Of a stretch of 64,000 bases of DNA, positions 1-6,935 are shown in pieces (positions within the stretch are counted from its first letter, which is position 1; each line of letters begins with the position of its first letter). Below the pieces are notes generated by a model, which was not told the origin of the DNA, ran no database searches, and worked only from the letters and a program-made list of their open reading frames with translations. Origin of the DNA: Enterocloster aldenensis (GTDB lineage Bacteria > Bacillota > Clostridia > Lachnospirales > Lachnospiraceae); NCBI RefSeq assembly GCF_003434055.1, contig NZ_QVEX01000020.1:24801-88800 (forward strand), read 5' to 3'. Both the position numbers and the translations under genes were made by a program.

Positions 1-1020
1 AGCACAGCCCACAGCAGCGAGGAAGCCTTCAACGACAACCGGTATGCCCGGAACCTCCATTCCAAGCAGGCTGAAGCCTTCTCCGAACAGGCCGTCATTG
101 GTCCAGTCAGTTGCCCATGCCCCTACCGTGGAAACAGATATATAATATACAGCCCACATAACCAACGCAAATATGGGAAGGGCCAGCCAGCGGTTGGTAA
201 CAATATGGTCAATCTTATCTGATGCACTCAGCTTCTGCCTGTTCTTCTTCACATAGCATTTATTGATGATAGATGTAATATATGTATAGCGCTCATTGGT
301 GATAATGCTCTCAGCATCATCATCCATGGCATCTTCCGTGCCTTTGATAAGCCTTTCCACATCCGGAACCATGGTCATATGGGCAGCGATTTTGTCATCG
401 CGTTCAAACAGCTTGATGGCATAAAAACGTTTCTGTGCATCCGGGATATCAACTCCCAGGCTTGCCTCAATCTCATCCAGCACATGCTCCACATCCGCGC
501 CGAACTCATGGACAGGCGCTGTCTTGCCGCTGGCCTTGGCCAGTTCTACTGCCTTGGCAGCTGCATCCATAATGCCGGTGCCCTTTAGGGCTGAAATCTC
601 AACCACAGGACAGCCCAGTTCCTTGCTCAGGGCGTTTATATTAATCTGGTCGCCGTTTTTCTGAACAATATCCATCATGTTCACAGCCATGAGCACGGGA
701 ATCCCTAACTCCATCAGCTGTGTGGACAGGTAAAGGTTACGCTCCAGGTTTGTACCATCTACAATATTCAGGATTGCATCTGGGCGTTCCGTAATCAGAT
801 AGTTTCTTGCAACCACTTCTTCCAGTGTATAAGGTGACAGGGAATAAATTCCCGGAAGGTCCATGATGATTACTTCCTTGTTCCCCTTCAGCTTTCCTTC
901 CTTCTTTTCAACCGTAACACCAGGCCAGTTTCCTACAAACTGGTTGGAACCCGTCAACCCGTTAAAAAGAGTTGTCTTACCGCAGTTTGGATTACCGGCC
1001 AAAGCAATTTTTATTGACAT
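1..1020 (-). CDS. feoB: Ferrous iron transport protein B, N-terminal part (gene runs off the left edge)
   Basis: Membrane GTPase-coupled permease that imports Fe(II). The visible 340 residues start MSIKIALAGNPNCGKTTLFN, which contains the G1 loop (GNPNCGKT). They continue with the G2/switch region (NWPGVTVEKKEG), G3 (DLPGIYSLS) and G4-like NMMD, then the helical GDI region and the first membrane segments near the window edge. The ATG at 1018-1020 was chosen because AGGAGG lies 8 nt upstream; an in-frame ATG six bases earlier sits too close to it. The C-terminal permease half is outside the window. It is the last gene of a feoA-feoA-feoB run, and an operator-like palindrome lies in the gap before it. 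Confidence 0.97.
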   Translation of the reverse strand, partial: MSIKIALAGNPNCGKTTLFNGLTGSNQFVGNWPGVTVEKKEGKLKGNKEVIIMDLPGIYSLSPYTLEEVVARNYLITERPDAILNIVDGTNLERNLYLSTQLMELGIPVLMAVNMMDIVQKNGDQININALSKELGCPVVEISALKGTGIMDAAAKAVELAKASGKTAPVHEFGADVEHVLDEIEASLGVDIPDAQKRFYAIKLFERDDKIAAHMTMVPDVERLIKGTEDAMDDDAESIITNERYTYITSIINKCYVKKNRQKLSASDKIDHIVTNRWLALPIFALVMWAVYYISVSTVGAWATDWTNDGLFGEGFSLLGMEVPGIPVVVEGFLAAVGCA

Positions 1021-1063
1021 TTTCATATCCTCCTCTTCCTCTTATTGAGAAAATTTATCAATA

Positions 1064-1081
1064 AATTAGTATTAACTAACT
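1064..1081. promoter_or_regulatory. Palindromic operator-like site, copy 2 (feoA-feoB gap)
   Basis: Read on the minus strand this is AGTTAG-TTAATA-CTAATT, matching the pattern AGTTAG-N6-CTAACT with one mismatch. Sister copies lie at 1661-1678 before the first feoA and at 63562-63579 before the DUF2325 gene. An iron- or redox-responsive repressor (DtxR or Fur type) is the natural guess; the regulator is not visible here. Confidence 0.55.
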
Positions 1082-1104
1082 CATCGTCTTAAAAAAAGCA
1101 GCCC

Positions 1105-1326
1105 CTACTGCACTTCAATCATTTCTGCATCTGCTTTTCTCAGCGATAACTCGTATCCTCTTACATTGACTTCAACCGGATCGCCAAAGGGTGCCACCTT
1201 ACGGACAAATACCTGTGTCCCCTTTGTAATTCCCATGTCCATAATCCTGCGTTTTACAGCTCCTTCACCATGAAGCTTTACCACGCATACCGTATCGCCG
1301 CACTTAACCTCTTTTAATGTGTGCAT
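1105..1326 (-). CDS. feoA: FeoA-type ferrous iron transport accessory protein
   Basis: A 73-residue SH3-like FeoA domain covering the whole protein, with the family pattern RRIMDMGITKGTQV in the first half and G-D-P-V-E-V-N-V-RGYELSLRKADA near the end. FeoA proteins are small cytoplasmic partners that modulate FeoB. AAGGAG lies 9 nt before the ATG. It follows another FeoA-like gene by 37 bp and precedes feoB by 84 bp, all on the same strand, so the three are very probably co-transcribed. Confidence 0.93.
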   Translation of the reverse strand: MHTLKEVKCGDTVCVVKLHGEGAVKRRIMDMGITKGTQVFVRKVAPFGDPVEVNVRGYELSLRKADAEMIEVQ

Positions 1327-1363
1327 TTTACAACACTCCTTTCTTCTTCATACCCCTATTCGG

Positions 1364-1573
1364 TTATATCATTATTTTATTAGCCATTTCCTTGCTGATT
1401 GCTACACGGGCATCCTTCACGTTCACAATCACATTACCATTATTGACAGAAATAACTGTCACATTGGTACCTGGCACAAACCCCATATTCTCCAGATGGC
1501 GGCGCACTTCCTCTTTTCCGCCTACCCGCTTGATGGATGTCACTTCACCCTCTCTTGCCATTGTCAAAGGCAT
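1364..1573 (-). CDS. feoA: Second FeoA-like protein, first gene of the feo operon
   Basis: A 69-residue FeoA-fold protein (MPLTMAREGEVTSIKRVGGK; RRHLENMGFVPGTNVTVI; ARVAISKEMANKIMI). It differs from its neighbour at 1105-1326 but shares the RxxLxxMGFxxG core of the family. Tandem feoA genes before feoB are common in Clostridia. The ATG at 1571-1573 has GGAG 8 nt upstream; a GTG 9 bases earlier would overlap that site, so the shorter form was chosen. The palindrome at 1661-1678 lies about 90 bp upstream. Confidence 0.9.
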   Translation of the reverse strand: MPLTMAREGEVTSIKRVGGKEEVRRHLENMGFVPGTNVTVISVNNGNVIVNVKDARVAISKEMANKIMI

Positions 1574-1660
1574 ACGAATCACTCCTCTTCTCTGTTGATG
1601 TGATTATATTCTTGTAGTCATACAGTCCTGGAAAGTTATGGTATCCTAACTGCATCTCTA

Positions 1661-1678
1661 AGTTAGCACTGATTAACT
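1661..1678. promoter_or_regulatory. Palindromic operator-like site, copy 1 (before feoA)
   Basis: AGTTAG-CACTGA-TTAACT has six-base arms with one mismatch and lies upstream of the feo operon. It aligns over AAGTTAG...TAACT with the site before the DUF2325 gene at 63.56 kb. It is a likely metal-repressor site; this is inference from position and symmetry. Confidence 0.55.
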
Positions 1679-1767
1679 CAAATGTCAATGATTTTTTTCA
1701 ATTTTTCTAAGATATATCCATGAAGAGGAAGGAATCTTTTAACACACCCCAGGTCCAGGCTTTCTGT

Positions 1768-2448
1768 TTACAAAAACAGGGAAAAGGGAAATACCAGTAC
1801 AAGGGAGGGCAGGATATTCAGCACCCTGGACCGCTTGATATCCGCAATCTTAAGCCCCACGGCCAGCGTAATGATCCCTCCGCATGCCTTAAAGTTGGAC
1901 AGCATGGTTTCTGTCACAAACGGCAGTATGTAAGACGCCCCGGCAAACAGCAGGATGCCTACCAGGAATTGCGGTATGGCTACAAATCCCACCAGATATC
2001 CGGCCGTCGTCCCGAATATGACTGCCGTAAAAAAGTCCATGATTGCCTTGGCAATCAGCACGGAATGGTCCCCTGTCATGGCGGAATTCATGGCCCCGAA
2101 AATGCCTGTGCCGCTAAAACAGAACAGGATGATCATGCTGATAAGCACATCCAGCTGTCTGTCATCCAGACTCAGGGGAAGCCTGGATTCCAGGCCGTGA
2201 AGTCCGTGCATCAGGTTTGTTTCCAGATTCAGGAGTTCCCCGATGACCGTGCCGATGATAACGGCCAGGATAACAGCCGACAGGCTTTCAAGGCGGATAA
2301 TCAGCGTAACCCCCATGGTGATGGCGGATAATCCGAAAATGCCTGGCAGGGACTCCTTTAGCTTATCCGGAAAATAATCCTTTAAAAAGGCCCCCATAAG
2401 GCCTCCAATCAATACTGCAGTGCAATTAATCATAATACCGTATGGCAT
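1768..2448 (-). CDS. DUF554 family membrane protein
   Basis: A 226-residue integral membrane protein with six to seven hydrophobic segments, matching the DUF554 (YdfK-like) family: the N-terminal GIMINCTAVLIGGLMGAFL, GIFGLSAITMGVTLI and the later FCFSGTGIFGAMN block are characteristic. The family is regarded as a possible transporter, but the substrate is unknown. It begins 19 bp after a MarR regulator on the same strand, so the regulator probably controls it together with itself through the inverted repeat at 2904-2944. Confidence 0.85.
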   Translation of the reverse strand: MPYGIMINCTAVLIGGLMGAFLKDYFPDKLKESLPGIFGLSAITMGVTLIIRLESLSAVILAVIIGTVIGELLNLETNLMHGLHGLESRLPLSLDDRQLDVLISMIILFCFSGTGIFGAMNSAMTGDHSVLIAKAIMDFFTAVIFGTTAGYLVGFVAIPQFLVGILLFAGASYILPFVTETMLSNFKACGGIITLAVGLKIADIKRSRVLNILPSLVLVFPFSLFL

Positions 2449-2467
2449 GCTGTCCGCTCCTTTTCTG

Positions 2468-2890
2468 CTATTTCATTGGCCGGTCCGTCAGACGCCGGTG
2501 GATTTTCCCATATAATTCCATAAACTGTTCCACTTCCTCCTCCGGCATTCCATCAAAGGTCTGTTCCTCAATGTTCTGGAATGCTTCCATGACCCGCTGC
2601 TGCTGCTGCCTCCCCTTTTGTGTAAGGAAGATGTGGAAGGTGCGGCGGTTCCCGTTCAGCCGTCTGCGCTCAATCAGCGCCTTGGCCTCCATGCCGTTGA
2701 GCACGGATGTAAGCGTGGCCGCCTCAATATAGCAATGTGCCGCAATCTCCTTCTGGCTGGCCCCGTCGTGATACCCCAGATAATCCAGAACTTTTGGCTG
2801 GCCTGCTGTCAGCCCGGTTTCCTCAAGGATTTCCATCAGCATCCTGTTATAAATTGCATGATTTGCCATGACCATGTAGTGGAATGTCAT
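2468..2890 (-). CDS. MarR family transcriptional regulator
   Basis: A 140-residue winged-helix regulator. Residues around 30-100 carry the MarR core: LDYLGYHDGASQKEIAAHCY, then EAATLTSVLNGMEAKALIERR and a wing with NRRTFHIFLTQKG. The ATG at 2888-2890 was chosen because AGGGGA lies just upstream. A longer in-frame start would translate through the 12-bp inverted repeat at 2904-2944, which is better read as the promoter/operator. It heads a two-gene unit with the DUF554 membrane protein, so it may sense that protein's substrate. Confidence 0.88.
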   Translation of the reverse strand: MTFHYMVMANHAIYNRMLMEILEETGLTAGQPKVLDYLGYHDGASQKEIAAHCYIEAATLTSVLNGMEAKALIERRRLNGNRRTFHIFLTQKGRQQQQRVMEAFQNIEEQTFDGMPEEEVEQFMELYGKIHRRLTDRPMK

Positions 2891-2903
2891 GATTTCCCCT
2901 TTC

Positions 2904-2944
2904 AAAATGATTAGATTTCTAATTATTATAATTCTAATCATTTT
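2904..2944. promoter_or_regulatory. 12-bp perfect inverted repeat, probable MarR operator
   Basis: AAAATGATTAGA (2904-2915) and TCTAATCATTTT (2933-2944) are perfect inverted copies with a 17-bp AT-rich spacer that itself contains a partial TTAGA..TCTAA palindrome. It lies immediately upstream of the marR start. MarR proteins usually autoregulate through such dyads. Confidence 0.7.
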
Positions 2945-3012
2945 TCCTGTCAAGTCCCCTGTTCATGATTCAGGACAATGATTCAGGTCCCTGGTCCAAA
3001 GGAGCGGCACCG

Positions 3013-3059
3013 AAAAACAGGCATCCATGCCTGCTGTTGCACAGTACATGGATGCCTGT
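3013..3059 (-). terminator. Rho-independent terminator of the macrodomain/SirTM unit
   Basis: A perfect 13-bp stem, ACAGGCATCCATG (3017-3029) with CATGGATGCCTGT (3047-3059), followed on the minus strand by TTTTT. It sits just after the stop of the macrodomain gene at 3068. Confidence 0.85.
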
Positions 3060-3067
3060 CCATGATA

Positions 3068-3868
3068 TCATTCGCTGGGATGATGCCCATCCCACACAAT
3101 CCGTCTGTAAAGCTCCCGGTCCGTATCTGTAAACACATTGAATATGACCTGCCTGAGGGAGGAATCATGCTCCAGGAACCGCGATACGGTTTCCACCGCA
3201 ATCTCTGCCGCCTTTTCCTGCGGGAAATGAAATACGCCGGTGGATATGCAGCAGAATGCAATGGACTGGATGTCATGCTTTACAGCCAGTTCAAGACACG
3301 CCTCATAACACCCTGCCAGAAGTCTGCAGTCCTTCCTGCCAAGGGGGCCTGTGATGTTTGGTCCCACCGTATGCAGCACATACCTGGCAGGGAGATTAAA
3401 TCCAGGTGTGATTTTAGCACTGCCAACCCGCTCCTCCTGTCCCTGGGCCCGGATGATATCATTGCATGCCAGCCGCAGCTGGACTCCCGCATAAGTATGG
3501 ATCATATTGTCAATACAGGAATGGCAGGGATGGAAGCAGCCCAGCAGCCCACTGTTGGCGGCATTGACAATGGCATCCGCTTTCAGCCGCGTTATATCTC
3601 CCTGCCAGAGAAAGACACGCCTGTCCTTACCCACGTTTTTAAGGAAACGGCTGTCCACCACGCCACGCCTTCTTACCTCCTCCGACAGGTATTTATCCTG
3701 TACGGACAGGAAATCCGGCCCCGCCGGCATGGGCGGCCGCAGGTTAAAAAGGGAGCGCAGGAGTCTCCACCTGGCTTCCTCATCCCCCGGGATGTCCATG
3801 TGCCGGTACTGGGGCATCTCTGTCAGCAGGACCTCAATCAGATACTCCCGTTCCTCCTCATGTGTCAC
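3068..3868 (-). CDS. Macrodomain protein-ADP-ribose hydrolase, SirTM-linked type
   Basis: A 266-residue cytoplasmic protein. An N-terminal helical extension (about residues 1-85) is followed by a macrodomain (about 85-266): WQGDITRLKADAIVNAANS is the ADP-ribose-binding loop, and LHTVGPN and CCISTGVFHFP are the later binding segments. The stretch GLLGCFHPCHSCIDNMIH has the Cys/His cluster expected of the zinc-containing macrodomains that partner SirTM. Such enzymes remove ADP-ribose from proteins modified by the linked sirtuin. The GTG at 3866-3868 was chosen for its AAAGGAG at 8 nt. It follows SirTM by 24 bp, but no GcvH-L or lipoate ligase gene, their usual partners, is nearby. Confidence 0.9.
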   Translation of the reverse strand: MTHEEEREYLIEVLLTEMPQYRHMDIPGDEEARWRLLRSLFNLRPPMPAGPDFLSVQDKYLSEEVRRRGVVDSRFLKNVGKDRRVFLWQGDITRLKADAIVNAANSGLLGCFHPCHSCIDNMIHTYAGVQLRLACNDIIRAQGQEERVGSAKITPGFNLPARYVLHTVGPNITGPLGRKDCRLLAGCYEACLELAVKHDIQSIAFCCISTGVFHFPQEKAAEIAVETVSRFLEHDSSLRQVIFNVFTDTDRELYRRIVWDGHHPSE

Positions 3869-3892
3869 TGAAACCACTCCTTTCTTTACAGC

Positions 3893-4840
3893 CTATTTCC
3901 CAGGACCGCTTCCCTCTCCTGCCCGGTCCCCCAAGGCTGCACTTATATCCTCAAGACATACCGCCAGGTCCATGTTGATCCCCACTGCCCGGCTTCCCAG
4001 GCTTTCGGGTACCGCTGCATCATCAAGATTCAGGCGGATCAGGCTCCACCCGCTGTTTTCGCACAGCATTTTCTCAAATGGGAAACGGATGATGGCCGGG
4101 GTGTTGAATCCAACCCCCAGTTCCAGCAGCGCCAGCCTGCGTCCAGCTGCCCGTTTCAGGAAATCCCCATACCTTCCCGCTGCCTGATGCCAATGTCCAT
4201 CTTCCACAAAATACCCGTCGCACCGCAGGTTCATGGTCATGGGACCATTGCAGACAGGACATCTCGGCACCATGCCGGAGGGAATCCTGCAGTCCTTGGC
4301 AGCCTGGTCCATGCGCACGAAAAGTCCCGTTGCATCGTAGGTTTTCTGGTGGCAGGCTTTTGCGCACTGGATTAGCCCATAGTCCCCCTGGGTTGCAAAG
4401 ATATCCTCGTCCTTAAACCCGGCTTTCCAGAACTGATGGTCCACATTGGTGGTCAGCACAAAATGCTCTCTTTTGCGCATCATCTCAAAGACCTTGAGAT
4501 ATAAGGGCAGGGCCGGCGGTTCAATCCGGTTCACATAAGCATGCCTTGACCAGTAAGCCCATCGTTCCTCCTGTGTCGGAAATGGATAAAAGCCTGCCGC
4601 GTACATATCCCTCATGGCAACGGGGCCGTACCGGCCAATGAATTCACTGAAATTATCCGTAAAACGGCGCCCGCCATAGACAAGTCCTGCTGCCGCGGAA
4701 AGCCCTGCCCCTGCTCCAATCAGAACCGCATCCGCCTGGTCCAGCAGGTCTGCCGCCCGTCTGACCTGCTCTTCATATGGCGCTTCCTGATACACGTAAT
4801 CCCCGGCAGGTGTTCCCCTTAAAAACCGCATCCAATCCAT
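3893..4840 (-). CDS. SirTM, class M sirtuin (protein ADP-ribosyltransferase)
   Basis: A Sir2-fold protein of about 315 residues. LIGAGAGLSAAAGL is the NAD-binding loop. TTNVDHQF is followed by TQGDYGLIQC, where a canonical deacetylase would have its catalytic His. A zinc-ribbon-like CxxC...C pair follows (CAKAC; CPVCNG). In characterised SirTM enzymes the missing His marks a switch from deacylation to ADP-ribosylation. Start is uncertain: ATG at 4840 (GGGAG at 9 nt), or in-frame ATGs at 4861 and 4831. It is paired with a macrodomain hydrolase 24 bp downstream, giving a writer/eraser pair. The usual target, the lipoylated GcvH-like protein, is not in this window. Confidence 0.9.
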   Translation of the reverse strand: MDWMRFLRGTPAGDYVYQEAPYEEQVRRAADLLDQADAVLIGAGAGLSAAAGLVYGGRRFTDNFSEFIGRYGPVAMRDMYAAGFYPFPTQEERWAYWSRHAYVNRIEPPALPLYLKVFEMMRKREHFVLTTNVDHQFWKAGFKDEDIFATQGDYGLIQCAKACHQKTYDATGLFVRMDQAAKDCRIPSGMVPRCPVCNGPMTMNLRCDGYFVEDGHWHQAAGRYGDFLKRAAGRRLALLELGVGFNTPAIIRFPFEKMLCENSGWSLIRLNLDDAAVPESLGSRAVGINMDLAVCLEDISAALGDRAGEGSGPGK

Positions 4841-4976
4841 ACCCTTCCACTCCCTTTCCATCCATCAAATCCTTCATCCAACTGCGCCAGAGGGCCATAT
4901 CCAAAGGGCCATATCTCCACCCGTCTGCCGCAGTGCAGGTTGTTTTCCTGCCTGATTGCCCAGAAGATACCTGCCC

Positions 4977-5005
4977 TTGCAAAAAAATCCCCCATGGTCT
5001 ATAAT
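4977..5005 (+). promoter_or_regulatory. Sigma-A type promoter for the HxlR gene
   Basis: TTGCAA (4977-4982), a 17-bp spacer and TATAAT (5000-5005), about 55 bp before the HxlR start. A good consensus match. Confidence 0.65.
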
Positions 5006-5061
5006 CACCATATACATCCCTCTGTCACTGTACATCTACTAATATACCAGGAGGTACATAA

Positions 5062-5385
5062 ATGGAACATACAAAAAACATCCCCGACTGTCCGGTGGAA
5101 ATGACCCTGCAGCTCATCGGAGATAAATGGAAAGTCCTTATCATACGCGACCTGCTGACCGGGACCAAGCGTTTCAATGAGTTAATGCGCTCTGTAAGCG
5201 GGATAACCCAGAAGGTCCTTACCAGCCATCTCAGGGCCATGGAAAAGGATGGCCTGGTTACCCGTACCGTTTACCCTGAGGTCCCGCCCAAGGTTGAATA
5301 TACGCTGACCGGGACCGGATACAGTTTAAAACCCATTCTGGATTCCATGTATGCATGGGGCAATGAATACAAATCCGGTCTGTGA
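5062..5385 (+). CDS. HxlR family transcriptional regulator
   Basis: A 107-residue winged-helix protein typical of the HxlR family: CPVEMTLQLIGDKWKVLIIRDLL at the start, FNELMRSVSGITQKVLTSHLR as the recognition helix region, and YPEVPPKVEYTLT as the wing. The N-terminal Cys of CPVE is often redox- or electrophile-sensing in this family. GGAGG lies 8 nt upstream of the ATG. It converges on a PNPOx-like flavin protein; a hairpin terminator separates them. The target genes are not evident. Confidence 0.92.
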   Translation: MEHTKNIPDCPVEMTLQLIGDKWKVLIIRDLLTGTKRFNELMRSVSGITQKVLTSHLRAMEKDGLVTRTVYPEVPPKVEYTLTGTGYSLKPILDSMYAWGNEYKSGL

Positions 5386-5402
5386 CGCAATACACATGGT
5401 TT

Positions 5403-5435
5403 GGGCGGGAGTAAACATCAAGCTCCCTCCCTTTT
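5403..5435 (+). terminator. Terminator after HxlR
   Basis: GGGCGGGAG (5403-5411) pairs with CTCCCTCCC (5423-5431, one mismatch) and is followed by TTTT. It lies between convergent genes. Confidence 0.65.
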
Positions 5436-5442
5436 GCAGGAG

Positions 5443-5838
5443 CTAGAACTCATAGGGAGGATTGCCGGAAAAATCGGCAATCACGCCATGGGGATGTTCC
5501 AGATAAAACACAGTGAATATCGGATTATCCGCTGTGCCGTACTGTCCCTTCACAATGGGGTTTCCCATGCAGGCCTCCTTAACTTCCATGTTGTCTTCAA
5601 ACACAGCCTTTCCATGCAGGCGCATCCAGGCAAAGGCGGCATCGGCAATGCTCACCTCAATCTCCGGGTTCTCCTGCATATCCTTATAAACATCTTTCTG
5701 GTTGTTGGTGCAGAACCAGAGTTTCCCATCCTTTTCCAAACAGAACATGAACGGACGGCATTTTGCCTTTCCATCCCTTCCAACCGTTGCCAGATACTGT
5801 ACGGGATTTGCCTGTAAGAATTCAACTACTTTCTGCAT
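5443..5838 (-). CDS. Pyridoxamine 5'-phosphate oxidase-fold (flavin-binding) protein
   Basis: A 131-residue single-domain split-barrel protein. MQKVVEFLQANPVQYLATVG and KAKCRPFMFCLEKDGKLWFCTN are typical of the small PNPOx-like family that binds FMN or related cofactors. The substrate cannot be told from sequence. The inner ATG at 5836-5838 was chosen because AAGGAG lies 8 nt upstream; a seven-codon longer start has no site. It is a monocistronic gene convergent with HxlR. Confidence 0.88.
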   Translation of the reverse strand: MQKVVEFLQANPVQYLATVGRDGKAKCRPFMFCLEKDGKLWFCTNNQKDVYKDMQENPEIEVSIADAAFAWMRLHGKAVFEDNMEVKEACMGNPIVKGQYGTADNPIFTVFYLEHPHGVIADFSGNPPYEF

Positions 5839-5979
5839 ACTGTCTGTCTCCTTTATCATCCATCATTTTGGGGAATGGCCATTTCCTATGGACTTATTAT
5901 AAAGGAGGCCGGTTCTTCCTGTAAGTACGCACTTTAAAGTGGGATAGCTTCCCAAAAGTAACTTAGTATCTGATAGATA

Positions 5980-6564
5980 CTATCTGGCAAATCCAGAAAA
6001 GTCGATTACCAGGTCCTCAAACCCAATAGACCCCACCTTATCCTCCCACCCATAGCTGAACACCTTCTCATGCTCAAAGTCATAGATGAGGATTACATCC
6101 TTTTCCATATCCAGAATCCAGTACTCCCGGACACCTGCGGACTGGTACTTGTTCAGCTTCAGCAGATAGTCCCTGCTCCTGGTGCTGGGGGATACGATCT
6201 CAGCTATCAGGTCCGGCGCGCCATGGCAGCCTTTTTCATCCATCTTGCTGTTATCACATACCACCATCAGGTCCGGTTCCAGATAGGTATAGCCATCCTC
6301 ATCCAGATACAGGGCCAATGGCGCCGGGTAAACCTGGCAGCCGCAGTTCTTTTCCTTGATATAATTCCAGATATTTCCAGACAAAAACATCACCAGCCGC
6401 TGGTGCGTCCTGGTCGGCGCGGCCATATAATACAATCTTCCGTCAATCAACTCCGCCCTTACATCCTCCGGCAGCGCCTCCATATATTCCACATTATAAA
6501 TCTGCTCCTGTGCCAATGCCATATTTTTTTTAATTACCTCTTCCTCTCCCATATACGTGGGCAT
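5980..6564 (-). CDS. Uma2 family (DUF820) restriction-endonuclease-fold protein
   Basis: A 194-residue protein of the Uma2/DUF820 family, PD-(D/E)XK nuclease fold: YMEALPEDVRAELIDGRLYYMA at the N-terminus, TYLEPDLMVVCD with the catalytic-type Asp, GAPDLIAEIVSPSTRSRDYLLK with the E-x-V-S-P-S motif, and YQSAGVREYWILD. These domains are abundant in some bacteria, and their biological substrate is unknown. AGGAGG lies 7 nt before the ATG. It stands alone, with 370 bp of non-coding DNA upstream. Confidence 0.88.
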   Translation of the reverse strand: MPTYMGEEEVIKKNMALAQEQIYNVEYMEALPEDVRAELIDGRLYYMAAPTRTHQRLVMFLSGNIWNYIKEKNCGCQVYPAPLALYLDEDGYTYLEPDLMVVCDNSKMDEKGCHGAPDLIAEIVSPSTRSRDYLLKLNKYQSAGVREYWILDMEKDVILIYDFEHEKVFSYGWEDKVGSIGFEDLVIDFSGFAR

Positions 6565-6820
6565 AGCTGCGCCTCCTGTCAGTATAGCTGTTTTCTTTCA
6601 GTATACCTTACCGCCAGCCCATATGTCTAATTATTTTTCTGCTGTCCGGTCTTTCACTGCATGTGATGTCCCTACCATAAGCCCATATGCCCACCTCCCC
6701 CGATGCTCCTTCTAAATATAATGGAAATTTGGAACAGAAACGTCCCATGAACCTGCCGGTCGTGAAAACCAGCGATGTATGTCATCAAAATAGCACAATC
6801 CGTCCCCCTTGTCAATATTA
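6565..6820. other. Non-coding stretch between Uma2 and the GGDEF-EAL terminator
   Basis: No credible gene: the open frames here lack ribosome sites and recognisable protein patterns. It should hold the promoter of the Uma2 gene, but no strong -35/-10 pair stands out. Confidence 0.4.
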
Positions 6821-6863
6821 AAAAGACCAGACATCTGCGTATCCCCATCAAATGTCTGGTCTT
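6821..6863 (-). terminator. Terminator of the GGDEF-EAL gene
   Basis: A perfect 12-bp stem, AAGACCAGACAT (6823-6834) with ATGTCTGGTCTT (6852-6863), followed on the minus strand by TTTT. Confidence 0.85.
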
Positions 6864-6935
6864 GATTTTAAATCCAATTAAATCCATTTCAATCCACAAA
6901 CTGACTCCGCAAACATAAAACCTGGCTTCTGCTGC

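Noticed and set aside
2891..2953. Longer MarR start at 2953
   Set aside because: It would translate an Ile-rich stretch that is really the inverted-repeat operator; the ATG at 2890 has a good ribosome site.
6672..6899. 75-codon open frame on the minus strand after the GGDEF-EAL gene
   Set aside because: It runs through the terminator hairpin, lacks a ribosome site and looks like nothing known.
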